Positions 24,401-33,812 of a stretch of 64,000 nucleotides of DNA are shown piece by piece; position 1 is the first letter of the stretch; each line of letters begins with the position of its first letter. The notes beneath the pieces are model-generated. The model had not been told where the DNA came from. It saw only the letters and a list, made by a program, of their open reading frames with translations, and made no database searches. This DNA comes from Ashinkailepas kermadecensis (taxonomy: Eukaryota; Arthropoda; Thecostraca; Neolepadidae). The stretch covers positions 1-64,000 of the forward strand of contig JAOTOM010003844.1 of assembly GCA_034440615.1 (NCBI GenBank), given 5' to 3'. Position numbers and translations under genes: made by a program.

Positions 24401-24853
24401 ATATGTGTAATCTGGCCGGATATCAGATGTGTGAGCTGTGGCCGAATGTTAGAGGTGTGGCCTGTAGCCGGATGTCAGGCTTATTGGTTATGGTCGGGCG
24501 CCAGATGTACGGCTATGATGAAATTGCAGAGGCGCACATAGCGGTGACGAAACCGACGTTGACAGAGCCGTCAACGTCGGTCTTGTCTGGCTGGGTAGCA
24601 TATGCGTGACATGTGCCGAAGTGACAGCCGACCTACACTGTGTCAGCTGTTCAGTCTGGCCAGATGGAGGTGCGTGGCGGGTGTGGTGCAGAGTGGTGAC
24701 GGCGCCGCGCGGGCGGCAGGTGTGGTCGCCGGCGAGAGGGGCTCGTACGCCGGCCGCGCCGAGCTGGCTCGAAACGCCGACTTCCGTCGCCTGCTGACCA
24801 CCCTGGCCGACACGTTCGGATCGCAGCCGGTAGGCGGCAGCACCGGCGCTCAG
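15207..24853 (+). CDS. FANCM: FANCM-type DNA helicase/translocase (nine exons, N-terminal part)
   Basis: Exons: 15207-15478, 16571-16752, 17963-18130, 18913-19058, 20264-20380, 21839-21986, 22426-22532, 23682-23818 and 24720-24853. All have AG/GT borders and matching phases (2, 1, 1, 0, 0, 0, 2, 1), apart from one extra base in exon 6. The encoded superfamily 2 motifs are GLGKT (Walker A, split by intron 2), PTRPLVAQQ (Ia), VVVDEAHK (II) and LALSATPG (III). Exons 6-9 match the FANCM/Hef/MPH1 helicase-insert region. In that family the protein is the DNA-binding ATPase of the Fanconi anaemia core complex, remodelling stalled forks in the nucleus. Motifs IV-VI and the C-terminal ERCC4-like region were not found. 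Downstream lies an antisense gypsy element, so the gene is either truncated or continues beyond a very large intron. Confidence 0.88.
16571..16752 (+). CDS. FANCM: FANCM exon 2 (Q-motif region to first half of Walker A)
   Basis: The acceptor CTGCGTCAG is at 16570. The exon encodes a proline-rich linker, then WVYPVNYPTRQYQLDMV and HNTLVCLPT, and stops one base into the glycine codon of Walker A. The donor ACCG/GTGAGG at 16753 is the first of ten tandem copies of the same sequence. Confidence 0.87.
16745..17114. repeat. 40-bp minisatellite carrying a copy of the exon 2 splice donor
   Basis: Ten copies of GCCCACC(G/A)GTGAG start at 16745, 16785, 16825, 16862, 16902, 16942, 16982, 17022, 17062 and 17102. 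The first spans the real exon/intron border of FANCM exon 2. The spacer is GAGGGCAGCAGGCGTGACGG with minor variants. Because 40 is not a multiple of 3, use of a later donor would shift the frame in most cases. Confidence 0.95.
17963..18130 (+). CDS. FANCM: FANCM exon 3 (Walker A end, motif Ia)
   Basis: The acceptor ACATTCCAG is at 17962. The exon encodes GLGKTFIAAVLMYNFYRW, then KVVFMAPTRPLVAQQ, and ends EDTAEVT. The donor is ACAG/GTCAGT at phase 1. This is the most conserved exon of the gene. Confidence 0.93.
18913..19058 (+). CDS. FANCM: FANCM exon 4 (DEAH box)
   Basis: The acceptor CTCCGGCAG is at 18912. The exon encodes RRVFFLTPQVLSNDL and LRCVVVDEAHK, with a donor AAG/GTCGGT at phase 0. 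A hAT MITE is inserted only 50 bp into the following intron. Confidence 0.92.
19108..19586 (+). mobile_element. hAT-type MITE, copy 2, in FANCM intron 4
   Basis: 479 bp, from CAATGATCAATTATTCG to CATTATTTTAACACTG, flanked by GGTGATCA (19100-19107) and GGTGAGCA (19587-19594), a 7/8 match. It is homologous to the copies at 13.9, 28.5 and 41.0 kb. Confidence 0.88.
19725..19781 (+). mobile_element. Ultra-short (57-bp) hairpin retroposon, copy 1
   Basis: The 57-bp insert holds GGGCGC, ATGACC, GTCGAGGCGCCC and the tail AAATAACTAAC. It is bracketed by a perfect 13-bp duplication, CATGAATATGCCA (19712-19724 and 19782-19794). GGGCGC and GCGCCC can pair as a stem. Confidence 0.85.
20264..20380 (+). 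CDS. FANCM: FANCM exon 5 (motif III, SATPG)
   Basis: The acceptor CTTGTTTCAG is at 20263. The exon encodes ALGNHAYCQVVRELLRH and FRVLALSATPGSDLKAVLQ. The 39-codon exon is in phase 0 at both ends, with donor CAG/GTAATC. Confidence 0.92.
20455..20525 (+). repeat. tRNA-like SINE head
   Basis: Contains A-box-like TGGTGTGGTGGTCGA and B-box GGTTCGAGGC with correct spacing and a TGCAGGTTCGAGGC T-arm. The acceptor stem does not pair well, so it is a SINE head or decayed tRNA, not a working tRNA gene. Confidence 0.55.
21839..21986 (+). CDS. FANCM: FANCM exon 6 (helicase insert) with one extra base
   Basis: The acceptor GTCGCCAG is at 21838. Frame 1 reads VISNLLISRVEARSE. From about 21890 the family-like sequence DITPYTHERRLEKVVV then LGEQLTSIRRQYMQ is one base out of frame. 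The exon is 148 nt. Removing one base near GGATTGCG gives 147 nt, 49 codons, and restores phase 0 to the CAG/GTCAGC donor. One T in the TT pair is the likely extra base. It is either an assembly error or a real frameshift. Confidence 0.82.
22025..22240. repeat. Degenerate repeats with TGACGTCA palindromes in FANCM intron 6
   Basis: Five to six diverged units of about 38 bp contain GTCATAGTATGACGTCACG or near relatives. Several keep the 8-bp palindrome TGACGTCA or TGACGT. Confidence 0.65.
22426..22532 (+). CDS. FANCM: FANCM exon 7 (helicase insert)
   Basis: The acceptor TTTGGCAG is at 22425. The exon encodes VVSVFVSRLIRQKVIYTRD and LTKYQLLRARDAF. It ends TTCAA/GTGAGT at phase 2. The TKYQ-ARD-F pattern fits the FANCM insert. 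Confidence 0.85.
23390..23665. repeat. Degenerate CTGACC-rich repeats in FANCM intron 7
   Basis: About nine loose units of 28-32 bp contain (T/C)AAC(T/C)TCTG(A/G)(A/C)C and end just before the exon 8 acceptor. Confidence 0.5.
23682..23818 (+). CDS. FANCM: FANCM exon 8 (helicase insert)
   Basis: The acceptor GGCCGACAG is at 23681. The exon encodes ESPPPGIGGRQAAMVNSDF, then AMCMSLYHALELLQLHGLRS and FHTFLQ. The donor is CAGA/GTGAGT at phase 1. The SLYH-ELL pattern is conserved in FANCM. Confidence 0.88.
24720..24853 (+). CDS. FANCM: FANCM exon 9 (last exon seen)
   Basis: The acceptor GGGCGGCAG is at 24719. The exon encodes VVAGERGSYAGRAELARN, ADFRRLLTTLADTFGSQP and GGSTGAQ. The chosen donor is CAG/GTGGGT at 24853; an in-frame alternative is CCG/GTAGGC at 24829. 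Both leave phase 0. No following exon with helicase motif IV, V or VI was found in the window. Confidence 0.75.
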
Positions 24854-24859
24854 GTGGGT

Positions 24860-25735
24860 CGGCGTCGGGTGGGCTCGCGCAAGCGTGCCCGCCGGCCTGT
24901 AGCACGCTGGTGCGACCATGTTCAGGAAGATGGTGTCAGGCATGCGTGTTGGTGTATGAATTTGTCCTATAGTCCATACATTTTGAGTAGTGCCATCAGT
25001 ACACACACACCAGACATCTGCGCCGTGAATACTTGACTGAGGTTTTGCTATTTTTATTGAGTGAAATTGCAACGTTAGGCTTCTCCAGTTCCTCGACTGA
25101 TTTATGAATCAAGGAGAGCGTTCACAACTGGATGTGATGATGCGATCAGCCAAGCACAACCGACCCCAATCGCACCCGCAAGCTGCTGCTCATGCGCACG
25201 CAGAGGTAGGTAGTATGGCAGAGTTGGGGCGCGTCAGGCATCCGGTAGGCCTCGAGTGCAATGTGCCATTGTTTACGAAATTGTAGGACAATGCGCTCAG
25301 CCTCGGTCTTGGTCGGATTCGGCTGCGCGTTTGAGTGTGACTGAATTTAATCATTACAGCGGATTTGACGAATGCAATATTATTTCATCTTAGTAGGATA
25401 TGGGCTAACTTCGCACTTTGCGTGGGCGTTGTGATTACCGGATGAGAGGGTTGGCACTGAGCCAAGTTGACGCTCCGAACTGCAAAATGTGTGCAAGATG
25501 TGCACCGATCGAACGGCGCTGTTAACAGCTGCAGTAGAGTGAGGTCCAACAGCTGCGGTTGAAGTTATCGGCTCTGTAGTCGGCGGTTGTAGGGCTCGGC
25601 TGCGTAGCGGGTGTTGTGGGACGTGGCTCAACAGCCGTGGTTGTAGGACTGCTCAGCAGCCAGTGGTTGAAGACACCGCTGAGCGACCGAAATCGTTGCA
25701 GCGCGATTGGCGACCGACCAGTCTGTCCCTGTGGC
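24860..25735. other. Presumed FANCM intron 9 or 3' flank
   Basis: No convincing exon. A short stretch at about 25155-25208 reads SHPQ before a GTAGGT donor and recalls the SHPKL of FANCM, but it does not continue like the family. Confidence 0.4.
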
Positions 25736-25737
25736 GG

Positions 25738-26458
25738 GGTCAGGCGACACCACCGGCAGTAGGTTACGGCCTGTGGTGTGGGGGGGGGGTCAGGCGACAC
25801 CACCCACAGAAGGTTACGGCCTGTGGTGGGGTCAGGCCACACCAGCCGCAGAAGGTTACGGCCTGTGGCGGGGTCAGGCCCCACAGGCCACACCACCCAC
25901 AGAAGGTTACGGCCTGTGGGTGGGTCAGGCCACACCAGCCGCAGAAGGTTACGGCCTGTGGGTGGGTCAGGCCACACCACCCACAGAAGGTTACGGCCTG
26001 TGGTGGGGTCAGGCCACACCACCCACAGAAGGTTACGGCCTGTGGCGGGGTCAGGCCACACCACCCACAGAAGGTTACGGCCTGTGGCGGGGTCAGGCCA
26101 CACCACCCACAGAAGGTTACGGCCTGTGGTGGGGTCAGGCCACACCACCCACAGAAGGTTACGGCCTGTGGTGGTGGGGGGTCAGGCGACACCACCCACA
26201 GAAGGTTACGGCCTGTGGCGTGGTCAGGCGACACCACCCACAGAAGGTTACGGCCTGTGGTGGTGGGGGGGGGGGGGGTCAGGCCACACCACCCACGGAA
26301 GGTTACGGCCTGTGGCGGGGTCAGGCCACACCACCCACAGAAGGTTACGGCCTGTGGCGGGGTCAGGCCACACCAGCCGCAGAAGGTTACGGCCTGTGGG
26401 GGGAGGGGGGCGGTCAGGCGACACCACCGGCAGTAGGTTACGGCCTGTGGAGGGGTCA
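25738..26458. repeat. 42-bp minisatellite, about 17 copies, at the 3' end of a gypsy integrase
   Basis: The unit is (A)CACCACCCACAGAAGGTTACGG then CCTGTGGCGGGGTCAGGC. Because 42 is a multiple of 3, several frames stay open on both strands. On the minus strand it begins directly after the gypsy SIDRLRAG motif and continues in that frame as PDPATGRNLLWVVW repeats, so it probably arose from the integrase C-terminal tail. Confidence 0.93.
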
Positions 26459-26469
26459 GACGACCACCC

Positions 26470-26650
26470 GGCCCTGAGTCTGTCAATGGACCCTACTTGT
26501 TTGCTTCCATCGGACATCTGAAGCTGGAAACACTTTGGCATTGTCTTCGGCACAGACAATGACCCGATGTGTGTCGACTCCATCGGGCGACGAATGCGAT
26601 CGATTCGGGACCAACCGTGCGAACAGGTGTTCAATACGTCTGGACGCACG
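26470..26650 (-). pseudogene. Gypsy integrase C-terminal (SH3-like) domain
   Basis: The minus frame reads HGWSRIDRIRRPMES, then CFQLQMSDGSKQ, and ends VGSIDRLRAG. This matches the chromatin-side end of gypsy integrases (R-D-VR-PL-PPY-GP then VSIDRLKPA). It ends where the 42-bp array begins. Confidence 0.8.
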
Positions 26651-26984
26651 CTAGCGTGCCGTGTCTGTGTCCCTGTGGCAGTTGATGGAGGTCGATGTTG
26701 GTGTCCCGTGTGCCCTTTGTCAACCCGTTTGTCAACTTATGATGGGAATCGACCTAGATACTTTGTGTTCGGGTTCGAGGAAAACGATGCTCGCTACCAG
26801 TCACTGCAGTGAAAGGCGAATTTCTGAGCGCTGCATGGCCGGCGCGGCCGATGCGGCCCTGAACTCCAACAACAAACTGAAAGGAGAATATCCATATTCA
26901 TTGGGCTCATAGAACACGGCCTCTTCAGAATACTGCTGGCTAATATGGCTGGAGCCATTCGTGTTTCCGGGTCATAATGACCGT

Positions 26985-27110
26985 CGTTAAGACCTTTGGC
27001 TTGGCTCCACCATGCCGTTAGAATTGGGCATATATGCCGTGGTACGCAATCTGTGAAAGCGCATTATCGACGACAGGCGCCGAAACAGTTGCGGCCCCAA
27101 CTGAGCGCCA
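26985..27110 (-). pseudogene. Gypsy integrase, segment with the catalytic-Glu region
   Basis: The minus frame reads FRRLSSIMRFHRLRTTAYMP then NSNGMVEPSQRS, matching the integrase RTTAYHPQSNGMVER motif that carries the third DDE residue. Degraded sequence follows to about 26880. Confidence 0.8.
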
Positions 27111-27492
27111 CGATCCGTCACAGCGACAGACAGTAGCGGCCCCAACTGAGCGCCACGATCCGTCACAGCGACAAACAGTAGCGGCCCCAACTGAGCGCCA
27201 CGATCCGTCACAGCGAAGTAGGGCCCCAACTGGCGATCCGTCACAGCGACAAACAGTAGCGGCCCCAACTGAGCGCCACGATCCGTCACTAGCGCCAACT
27301 GAGCGCACGATAGCACAAACAGTAGCGGCCCCAACTGAGCGCCACGGTCCGTCACAGCGACAGTAGCGGCCCCAACTGAGCGCCACGATCCGTCACAGCG
27401 ACAAACAGTAGCGGCCCCAACTGAGCGCCACGATCCGTCACAGCGACAGTAGCGGCCCCAACTGAGCGCCACGGTCCGTCACAGCGACAAAC
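27075..27492. repeat. 45-bp minisatellite made of gypsy integrase codons
   Basis: The unit is AGCGGCCCCAACTGAGCGCC then ACGATCCGTCACAGCGACAA and ACAGT, with shorter variants of about 30 bp, about ten copies. On the minus strand each unit encodes VTDRGAQLGPLLFVA. TDRGAQ is the integrase motif holding the second catalytic aspartate, so the array is an in-frame amplification of that site. Confidence 0.92.
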
Positions 27493-27494
27493 AC

Positions 27495-28012
27495 AGCACC
27501 ACCGAGCAACTGAGCATCGTCACAGCGTGCACTATCGCGCCGACGTGTGAGTTCCACGCACCAATACAATCAGCGGCCGCACAGCAGCCGCAGCTGTGTC
27601 GACGACAGCACCAGCTGGCATCCAGCGTGTAGTCGGACCGGTGCGCGGCCGCAAATGACGGCACCAGAAACACAACTGCCGACCGTGACGGGTGGCGACG
27701 GTCTGCCAAATCGGTGTGTGCCGTCTCCAATCGAGAGGATGGACTGTCAAACGAGCCTCGTTGTGTCTTTCCACGGGTGCGAATCTTTGCCTCCGGACAT
27801 GACATACACTCACGAGCCCACCGATCAAGAGTGTGGCTCATATCTGGCCGGACGTGGCCAGAGGTTTTCAGGGGAGAGATGCTGTGTAGGTTACCGAAAG
27901 CACAACGGCGCCGTTGGAGCGACACGGAAGACTTGATATGCTGAGTTGAGTGGGCGCAATTAATGGCAAGGTCATCATGTATTGGGAATTGTTTCAGACG
28001 AGTTTGATGCAC
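27495..28012 (-). pseudogene. Gypsy integrase zinc-binding and first catalytic-Asp segment
   Basis: The minus frame reads HVRPDMSHTLDRWARECMSC then PEAKIRTRGKTQRGSF, then LETAHTDLADRRHPSRS. CMSC is the CxxC of the integrase zinc finger and HTDLA holds the first Asp of the DDE triad. A frameshift follows the VVFLVP region. Confidence 0.85.
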
Positions 28013-28049
28013 ACTGTATCATTATTTTCATGTTTTACACTGGTGACCA

Positions 28050-28480
28050 GGTCAGGTGCCGCAACGCGGACTGCGTTTACTGCGTGTGACATGTAGTCGG
28101 CGGCGGTATCAACACCTCGACTAACATCCGACGTCGGTGAAGTATACTGGCACTGCAGACCAGTGACGTTGCTGTCTCTCGGCTGTGTTTGCGGACAGCT
28201 GTGAACGGCAGTAAGTAGTGGCTTGTGGTTGATAAGGAAGGGTTGCATGCCTACTTTGCATTACATTTCGAAAATGGAGTACGTCATAGAGCTGACTCGC
28301 CGTCGCTAAGCATGCAGCGAGGCGCTCCCTATCGTATGCTGAGTGTCGAGCTGCTGAGCTTCTTTGACAACAGTGCGACGGACACCGGTTTCCCGTTGCA
28401 CCATCTGGTGCAGAGCGTGGCCAGCTGCGACCTGTGCACAGTCGGTCACCAGGCTGTACGAGCCACATGTGGCCAGTGGG
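28050..28480 (-). pseudogene. Gypsy RNase H domain
   Basis: Across shifting minus frames it reads SYSLVTDCAQVAAGHALHQ, then SAYDRERLAACLATASQL, then RQQRHWSAVPVYFTDV, then VDTAADYMSHAV. These match the RNase H start (TDAS-VA-GAVLQQ), the YSAFDRELLA motif, the RQ-R-L-FI motif and the NVVADALSR end. The MITE at 28481 marks its 5' edge. Confidence 0.82.
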
Positions 28481-28968
28481 CAGTGGCAAATTATTCGTGA
28501 AATAGGGTGGAATATACCACTTTCTGAACACTCAATTGACATCTTTCTCCAAGAAGTATCGGCATCCTGCTCCTTGATGAATGCTTATGGAGTCTGCATG
28601 TCTCCTTTTGAACAGTATCTCGTTTATAAATAGCATGTGCATGCTCTCGATAAGGAATGGTGATACACGAACATTTTGCAATGCAACTTCAGGTAAAGGG
28701 ATGACCTATAATGTGATATGGCATACAATACCAGTTTAAAGCATAGTTATTATTCTCTCTATCCCGAATATAGCTCCTCTTAAATTATGAATCTCAAGAC
28801 AAATGATAAAGGACCAGTCATAAGTGCTTACACCATTGACTCAATTTTTTTTAGTCTGAAAGACATCAAAAGCATTTTAAAGGACACTAATTCTATGGCA
28901 AATTTAGACATCCTGCTGTGCTCGTTTCGACATCTCACACCTGACGAAAAACCATTATTTTAACCCTG
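28481..28968 (+). mobile_element. hAT-type MITE, copy 3, inside the gypsy element
   Basis: 488 bp, from CAGTGGCAAATTATTCG to CATTATTTTAACCCTG, flanked by CCAGTGGG (28473-28480) and GCAGTGGG (28969-28976), a 7/8 match. It splits the gypsy RT thumb from RNase H, so it inserted after the gypsy element. Confidence 0.88.
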
Positions 28969-28976
28969 GCAGTGGG

Positions 28977-29560
28977 TGTCGGGAGTATTACCGCGCTTTC
29001 CAGCACCGCCTTTATGTTCTGAAACACCGAGCGTCTGGCGGTATCCTGTGGCGACCGGTTGGGTTTCGGAAATGATCTCATTTACTCCGTCAGTGAAATA
29101 ACTACATCGGCATAGTGCGACATTATCCGCCGTTAAGAGCCTATCATCATGAGGAACCGGCGAGACTGTCGGTATCGGCAGACTGTCATAGCAGAGACTA
29201 CCGACACGTTGTGAGGCGCCGGTCCTATTCCGTCACCGGTCATGTGGTGGTCGTATAAATCAATATCGGATTAACTGGACACATATTTGTCAAGAAATGC
29301 ATGTCAGCGAGCTGGTGTTCAGTGTTTGCGACACTGAGCTGATGTCTCTGATGTCGGGTTCACAGTACAACACACAATCTAGATCACGAAGCAGGCTATC
29401 CATTAGCCGATGAAAACTGGCTCCACCGCTACGCAATCCTATGGCATGAAACACCACTCACATTAGCTGAAGGGCGTGGCAGCTATAGTTTTCTGCACGT
29501 CCACGGAACTCATGGTCATCTGATAAGATACGTGTGTCTTTTTAAACTACGGCCAAGAAA
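28977..29560 (-). pseudogene. Gypsy reverse transcriptase, second half
   Basis: The minus frames read SYQMTMSSVDVQKTIAATPF, then GLRSGGASFHRLMDSLLRDL and DCVLYCEPDI, where gypsy RT has FGLRNA--FQR-MD and the Y-DD catalytic box. The catalytic box is damaged. The thumb QNIKAVLESAVILPTPTA ends at the MITE. Stops interrupt the frame. Confidence 0.8.
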
Positions 29561-29564
29561 GGCC

Positions 29565-31605
29565 ATAAATAATGGATTCCTTTTTGTTTCCTTGAAGATT
29601 GAGATGTTCTACATCAATTGACATCAACAAAACTGATTGTTTTGCATCCTGGACCAGTCCCAAGCAATAGAAGAAAAAAAGATATCCGATGGGTTTTACG
29701 CATGAAAATGACCTTAAATGGCTCCAAAACGTTCTTCAAATCTGGTTACATTTTGCAGTTAAATGGACCACCATATAACCAGACATTTCAGTGTCTTTCC
29801 ATTTCATGACCTACATTGTTTCAGTACAAGACGGACTGGTGGCAATAATATTATTTATGCCACTCCGACAACTTATTTCTCCCACTCCGGGAAATTGGAA
29901 ATTTAGCCATCATGTTCTTATACACTGCGAAATTAGGGATGGTTAAGAGCCGCTTACTGGTCTTTCGTCAACTCCAGCTGACTGTACGGAGGCTGCTGAT
30001 TGGCTTAGTGGTTTGAACTCAGCCAATGAGATGAAATCTTTGTTGCCAGAGGTAAAAGAGCAGCTTGTCTCGATTGCATTGTTTTTGTGACAATGTAGCA
30101 CAAGTCGCTGCCGGCCTTGATAGTCGTCTTGAAGGCCAAGGCAAGGGCCAAGGTGCGAAGCCGGGGAGGAAGCCATTGTTGTTATTTTTTCTGTTTTCGT
30201 TCTCCTCAGGTGTGCGTCTCTGGAAGAGAGTGGGTGCTGTGGGAATAGTAATTGGTAGGTGCTGCTTTATTATCTTCTGTGACTACTATTATCCGGCATA
30301 CCTCTTGTAGGAATTCTGTTTTTTTTTCTGTGCCGATGCTGTTGCGGCGAATATGGCTAATTGCTATTAATGCTGGCTTTCGATGGGTAACAGCTGGAGC
30401 ATGCTAATCACAGGTGGAAATTTGTGCACTTTTGGTGTTGCCAATGCGACATAAATTTAACATAATGCCTATGGTGGTGCATGGAATGAGTGGATTCAAT
30501 TTTCCTATCGGTAACAATTTTTTTTTCAGTCTTGATACATTATTTTTTAAATCCAACCATGCCATGGGCATTCTTCATCAGCACAGGGTTCAGGACCAAT
30601 CATTTTCCATAAGGGATATTGAGGTTTTGTGGTTCCTGATGTGAAAGGCATAATTCTTGTTCATTGTCACTTTGTTTCTATTTGTAAATTTGCAGTTAGG
30701 GTAATTTTGAATTCTTGGAATTCCTTTTCCAAATGCAATGTTTATAAATGTGGTTTACATGATGTAACCACTCATGTCCACTGTAAATGCATACTTTGCA
30801 GTTGGCAGGCGAAATAACACCAATAAATGGCCTTGGAGTTGGGTAATATAGCATAAACATTAATGTGCAAAAGAAAGAAAAAATGTGGCATAATCTACCC
30901 TAACCTTGCCTAACCTTCCATGCAAAAAAAACAATTCTCTTGAAAAAGGGAAAATTTTTAACCAGTATTTTTCTTTAAAAATGCAAATTAAGGAACATAA
31001 CCTGACATAACCTAACCTTGCCTGATCCATTTTTGAGAAACAAATTCTTGACATAAAAAAACCCATTAAATTTGAAAAAATGTCCAACTTAAGAGTAGAG
31101 CCCAACTTATCATAACCTAACCAAGCCTAACCTATTTGTTTGCTTCATGGAGGTAAACTGTGTAAGACGTGTCTTGTGGATGCCTTAAGCTTCAATAATA
31201 TGTTTCATCATAGCAATATACCTACATACCTGAAGTTGAAATATTTTCAAACTAGCGTAGAAAATCAATCATGATTACATGCATCATTTCTTGCCAATGA
31301 CAGTGTATTTATGACTTGTCCAGCACCACAACACCGATGACTGCTATGTGAAGTTTGCATTATCAGTGAATACTATTTTATGTGATCCAGTATCAGGAGG
31401 CATACTTAGGCTTTGTGGGATGAAACACCTGTAATGCATGCTTCTTGAATAGAAAAACAAGACTTTTTATTCCTTTGTCTTAGTAATTTGTATGCACCCC
31501 ATGGTTACCAGATATGCACTCCGTAATTGCATGAACTCAAGGATTATACACTCCGAATCCAAGAATGAGAAGTGAAAATCCAACACTGCACACGCAGCAT
31601 ATCAG
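29565..31605. other. About 2 kb of non-gypsy DNA inserted inside the RT
   Basis: It separates RT blocks that are normally about 60 codons apart. It is AT-rich. 30300-31450 is CpG-poor, and 30890-31140 carries several CCTAACC pieces. No open frame with a domain and no clear terminal repeats were found, so the element type is unknown. Confidence 0.55.
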
Positions 31606-31639
31606 TCGTAGAACATCGTGTCTTCCTACGAATACAAGT

Positions 31640-31830
31640 TCAGAAACTTGTGTATGTGGAGTCTGTCGGGTGTTTCGGCGTTCAGACCATGTTGGCCGTC
31701 GGTGACCCTCCAATCGCCAGGGTTTTTCTTAGGCACCATATGGAGGGCTGAGGGCCACGGAAGCCTCGACGGGCGAGTGGCACCTGCCTGGTGCAGACCT
31801 GCACATGCATCCACAGCTACTTTGAATGTG
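31640..31830 (-). pseudogene. Gypsy reverse transcriptase, first half
   Basis: The minus frame reads RPSRLPWPSALHMVPKK then NPGDWRVTDGQHGLN and PDRLHIHKFL. This is the gypsy RT sequence RPS-SPWASPLHMVPKK-DGDWR--GDYR-LN--T-PDRYP-PHI--F. The GDYR part is altered to TDGQ. Confidence 0.88.
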
Positions 31831-32021
31831 TCAGGGGGCAAAGCCCACAGGTGGGCGGCGCGCCCCCAGTATCACTGTTATGCACAGTCGAAATGGTACT
31901 GTCTTCAGTCCCGTTCTGGGAATTAGTAGCGAAGGGGTCCTTGCAAAGTAGTGATTGCATCTGCGCTGCAAGTGGCGAAAGGTCATTAACTTTGAGGTTA
32001 GCACGCGGTGTATGCGTCTAC

Positions 32022-32180
32022 TTCGCGTGGATCTGTCATGGCGTTACTGAGTCGGCTGCAGTTTGAGTGCCACATCCTGTGCCACATCCTGTGCCACATC
32101 CTTCGCGTGGATCTGTCATGGCGTTACTGAGTCGGCTGCAGTTTGAGTGCCACATCCTGTCATTAGTTTGAAAGCTGACA
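32022..32180. repeat. 79-bp direct duplication
   Basis: CTTCGCGTGGATCTGTCATG and the following 58 bp occur twice, at 32021 and 32100. The junction holds a 13-bp TGTGCCACATCC triplet. The sequence lies between the gypsy protease and RT. Confidence 0.85.
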
Positions 32181-32189
32181 GGAACATAA

Positions 32190-32350
32190 TTAACCCAATA
32201 TAGTTTCCTGAACATCTGACACCGCAAAACTCCACGGAAAGCTCGGGCGCAGGCAGAGTACGACCAAGTCCAGTGAAGTTTCGCCATAGCTGCGGACGGG
32301 CTGCCCAGTGGCAAGCAACACCGTCACTGCAGAGGGTGATGGGTGACGAC
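32190..32350 (-). pseudogene. Gypsy protease, C-terminal half
   Basis: The minus frame reads HPSPSAVTVLLATGQPVRSY, then GETSLDLVV, then FPWSFAVSDVQETILG. This fits the gypsy protease pattern L-AANG-PI-TYG---L-L and F-W-F-VADV---ILGADFL. Confidence 0.8.
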
Positions 32351-33812
32351 CAGCGATTACGTCGTCACTGCAGGGGGGAAGGGGGGGGAACAAGGGTTAC
32401 GTCGTCACTGCAGGGGGTGATGGGTGACGACCAGCGTTACGCGTCACTGAGGGGGTGATGGGTGACGACCAGCGGTTACGTCGTACTGAGGGTTGGGTTA
32501 CGTCGTCACTGCAGGGGGTGATGGGTGACGACCAGCGGTTACGTCGTCACTGCAGGGGGTGATGGGTGACGACCAGCGGTTACGTCGTCACTGCAGAGGG
32601 TGATGGGTGACGACCAGCGGTTACGTCGTCACTGCAGGGGGTGATGGGTGACGACCAGCGGTTACGTCGTCACTGCAGAGGGTGATGGGTGACGACCAGC
32701 GGTTACGTCGTCACTGCAGAGGGTGATGGGTGACGACCAGCGGGTACGTCGTCACTGCAGAGGGTGATGGGTGACGACCAGCGGTTACGTCGTCACTGCA
32801 GGGGGTGATGGGTGACGACCAGCGGTTACGTCGTCACTGCAGGGGGTGATGGGTGGACGACCAGCGGTTACGTCGTCACTGCAGAGGGTGATGGGTGACG
32901 ACCAGCGGTTACGTCGTCACTGCAGAGGGTGATGGGTGACGACCAGCGGTTACGTCGTCACTGCAGGGGTGATGGGTGACGACCAGCGGTTACGTCGTCA
33001 CTGCAGGGGGTGATGGGTGACGACCAGCGGTTACGTCGTCACTGCAGAGGGTGATGGGTGACGACCAGCGGTTACGTCGTCACTGCAGAGGGTGATGGGT
33101 GACGACCAGCGGTTACACCGTCACTGCAGAGGGTGATGGGTGACGACCAGCGGTTACGTCGTCACTGCAGAGGGTGATGGGTGACGACCAGCGGTTACGT
33201 CGTCACTGCAGAGGGTGATGGGTGACGACCAGCGGTTACGTCGTCACTGCAGAGGGTGATGGGTGACGACAGGGTTACGTCGTCACGCAGGGGGTGATGG
33301 GTGACGACCAGCGGTTACGTCGTCACTGCAGAGGGTGATGGGTGACGACCAGCGGTTACGTCGTCACTGCAGAGGGTGATGGGTGACGACCAGCGGTTAC
33401 GTCGTCACTGCAGAGGGTGATGGGTGACGACCAGCGGTTACGTCGTCACTGCAGAGGGTGATGGGTGACGACCAGCGGTTACTCGTTGGGTGATGGGTGA
33501 CGACCAGCGGTTACGTCGTCACTGCAGAGGGTGATGGGTGACGACCAGCGGGTACGTCGTCACTGCAGAGGGTGATGGGTGACGACCAGCGGTTACGTCG
33601 TCACTGCAGAGGGTGATGGGTGACGACCAGCGGTTACACCGTCACTGCAGGGGGTGATGGGTGACGACCAGCGGTTAGCGTATCGTCACTGCAGAGGGTG
33701 ATGGGTGACGACCAGCGGTTACGTCGTCACTGCAGAGGGTGATGGGTGACGACCAGCGGTTACGTCGTCACTGCAGAGGGTGATGGGTGACGACCAGCGG
33801 TTACGTCCGGCG
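32320..33812. repeat. 41-bp minisatellite, about 36 copies, inside the gypsy protease
   Basis: The unit is GCAGAGGGTGATGGGTGACG then ACCAGCGGTTACGTCGTCACT. On the minus strand one frame of each unit reads DVTAGRHPSPSA. Single-copy protease sequence continues directly out of the array on both sides, so the array is an amplified protease segment just after the DTG site. Because 41 is not a multiple of 3, the frame rotates between units. Confidence 0.94.

Noticed and set aside
25104..25286. Possible FANCM exon 10 with SHPQ before a GTAGGT donor
   Set aside because: The match is four residues, the phase does not follow exon 9, and the neighbouring residues do not fit the family.
25522..26649. 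Six overlapping open frames of 200-257 codons
   Set aside because: A by-product of the 42-bp unit, which is a multiple of three. Only the SIDRLRAG part at 26470-26650 is gypsy coding sequence.
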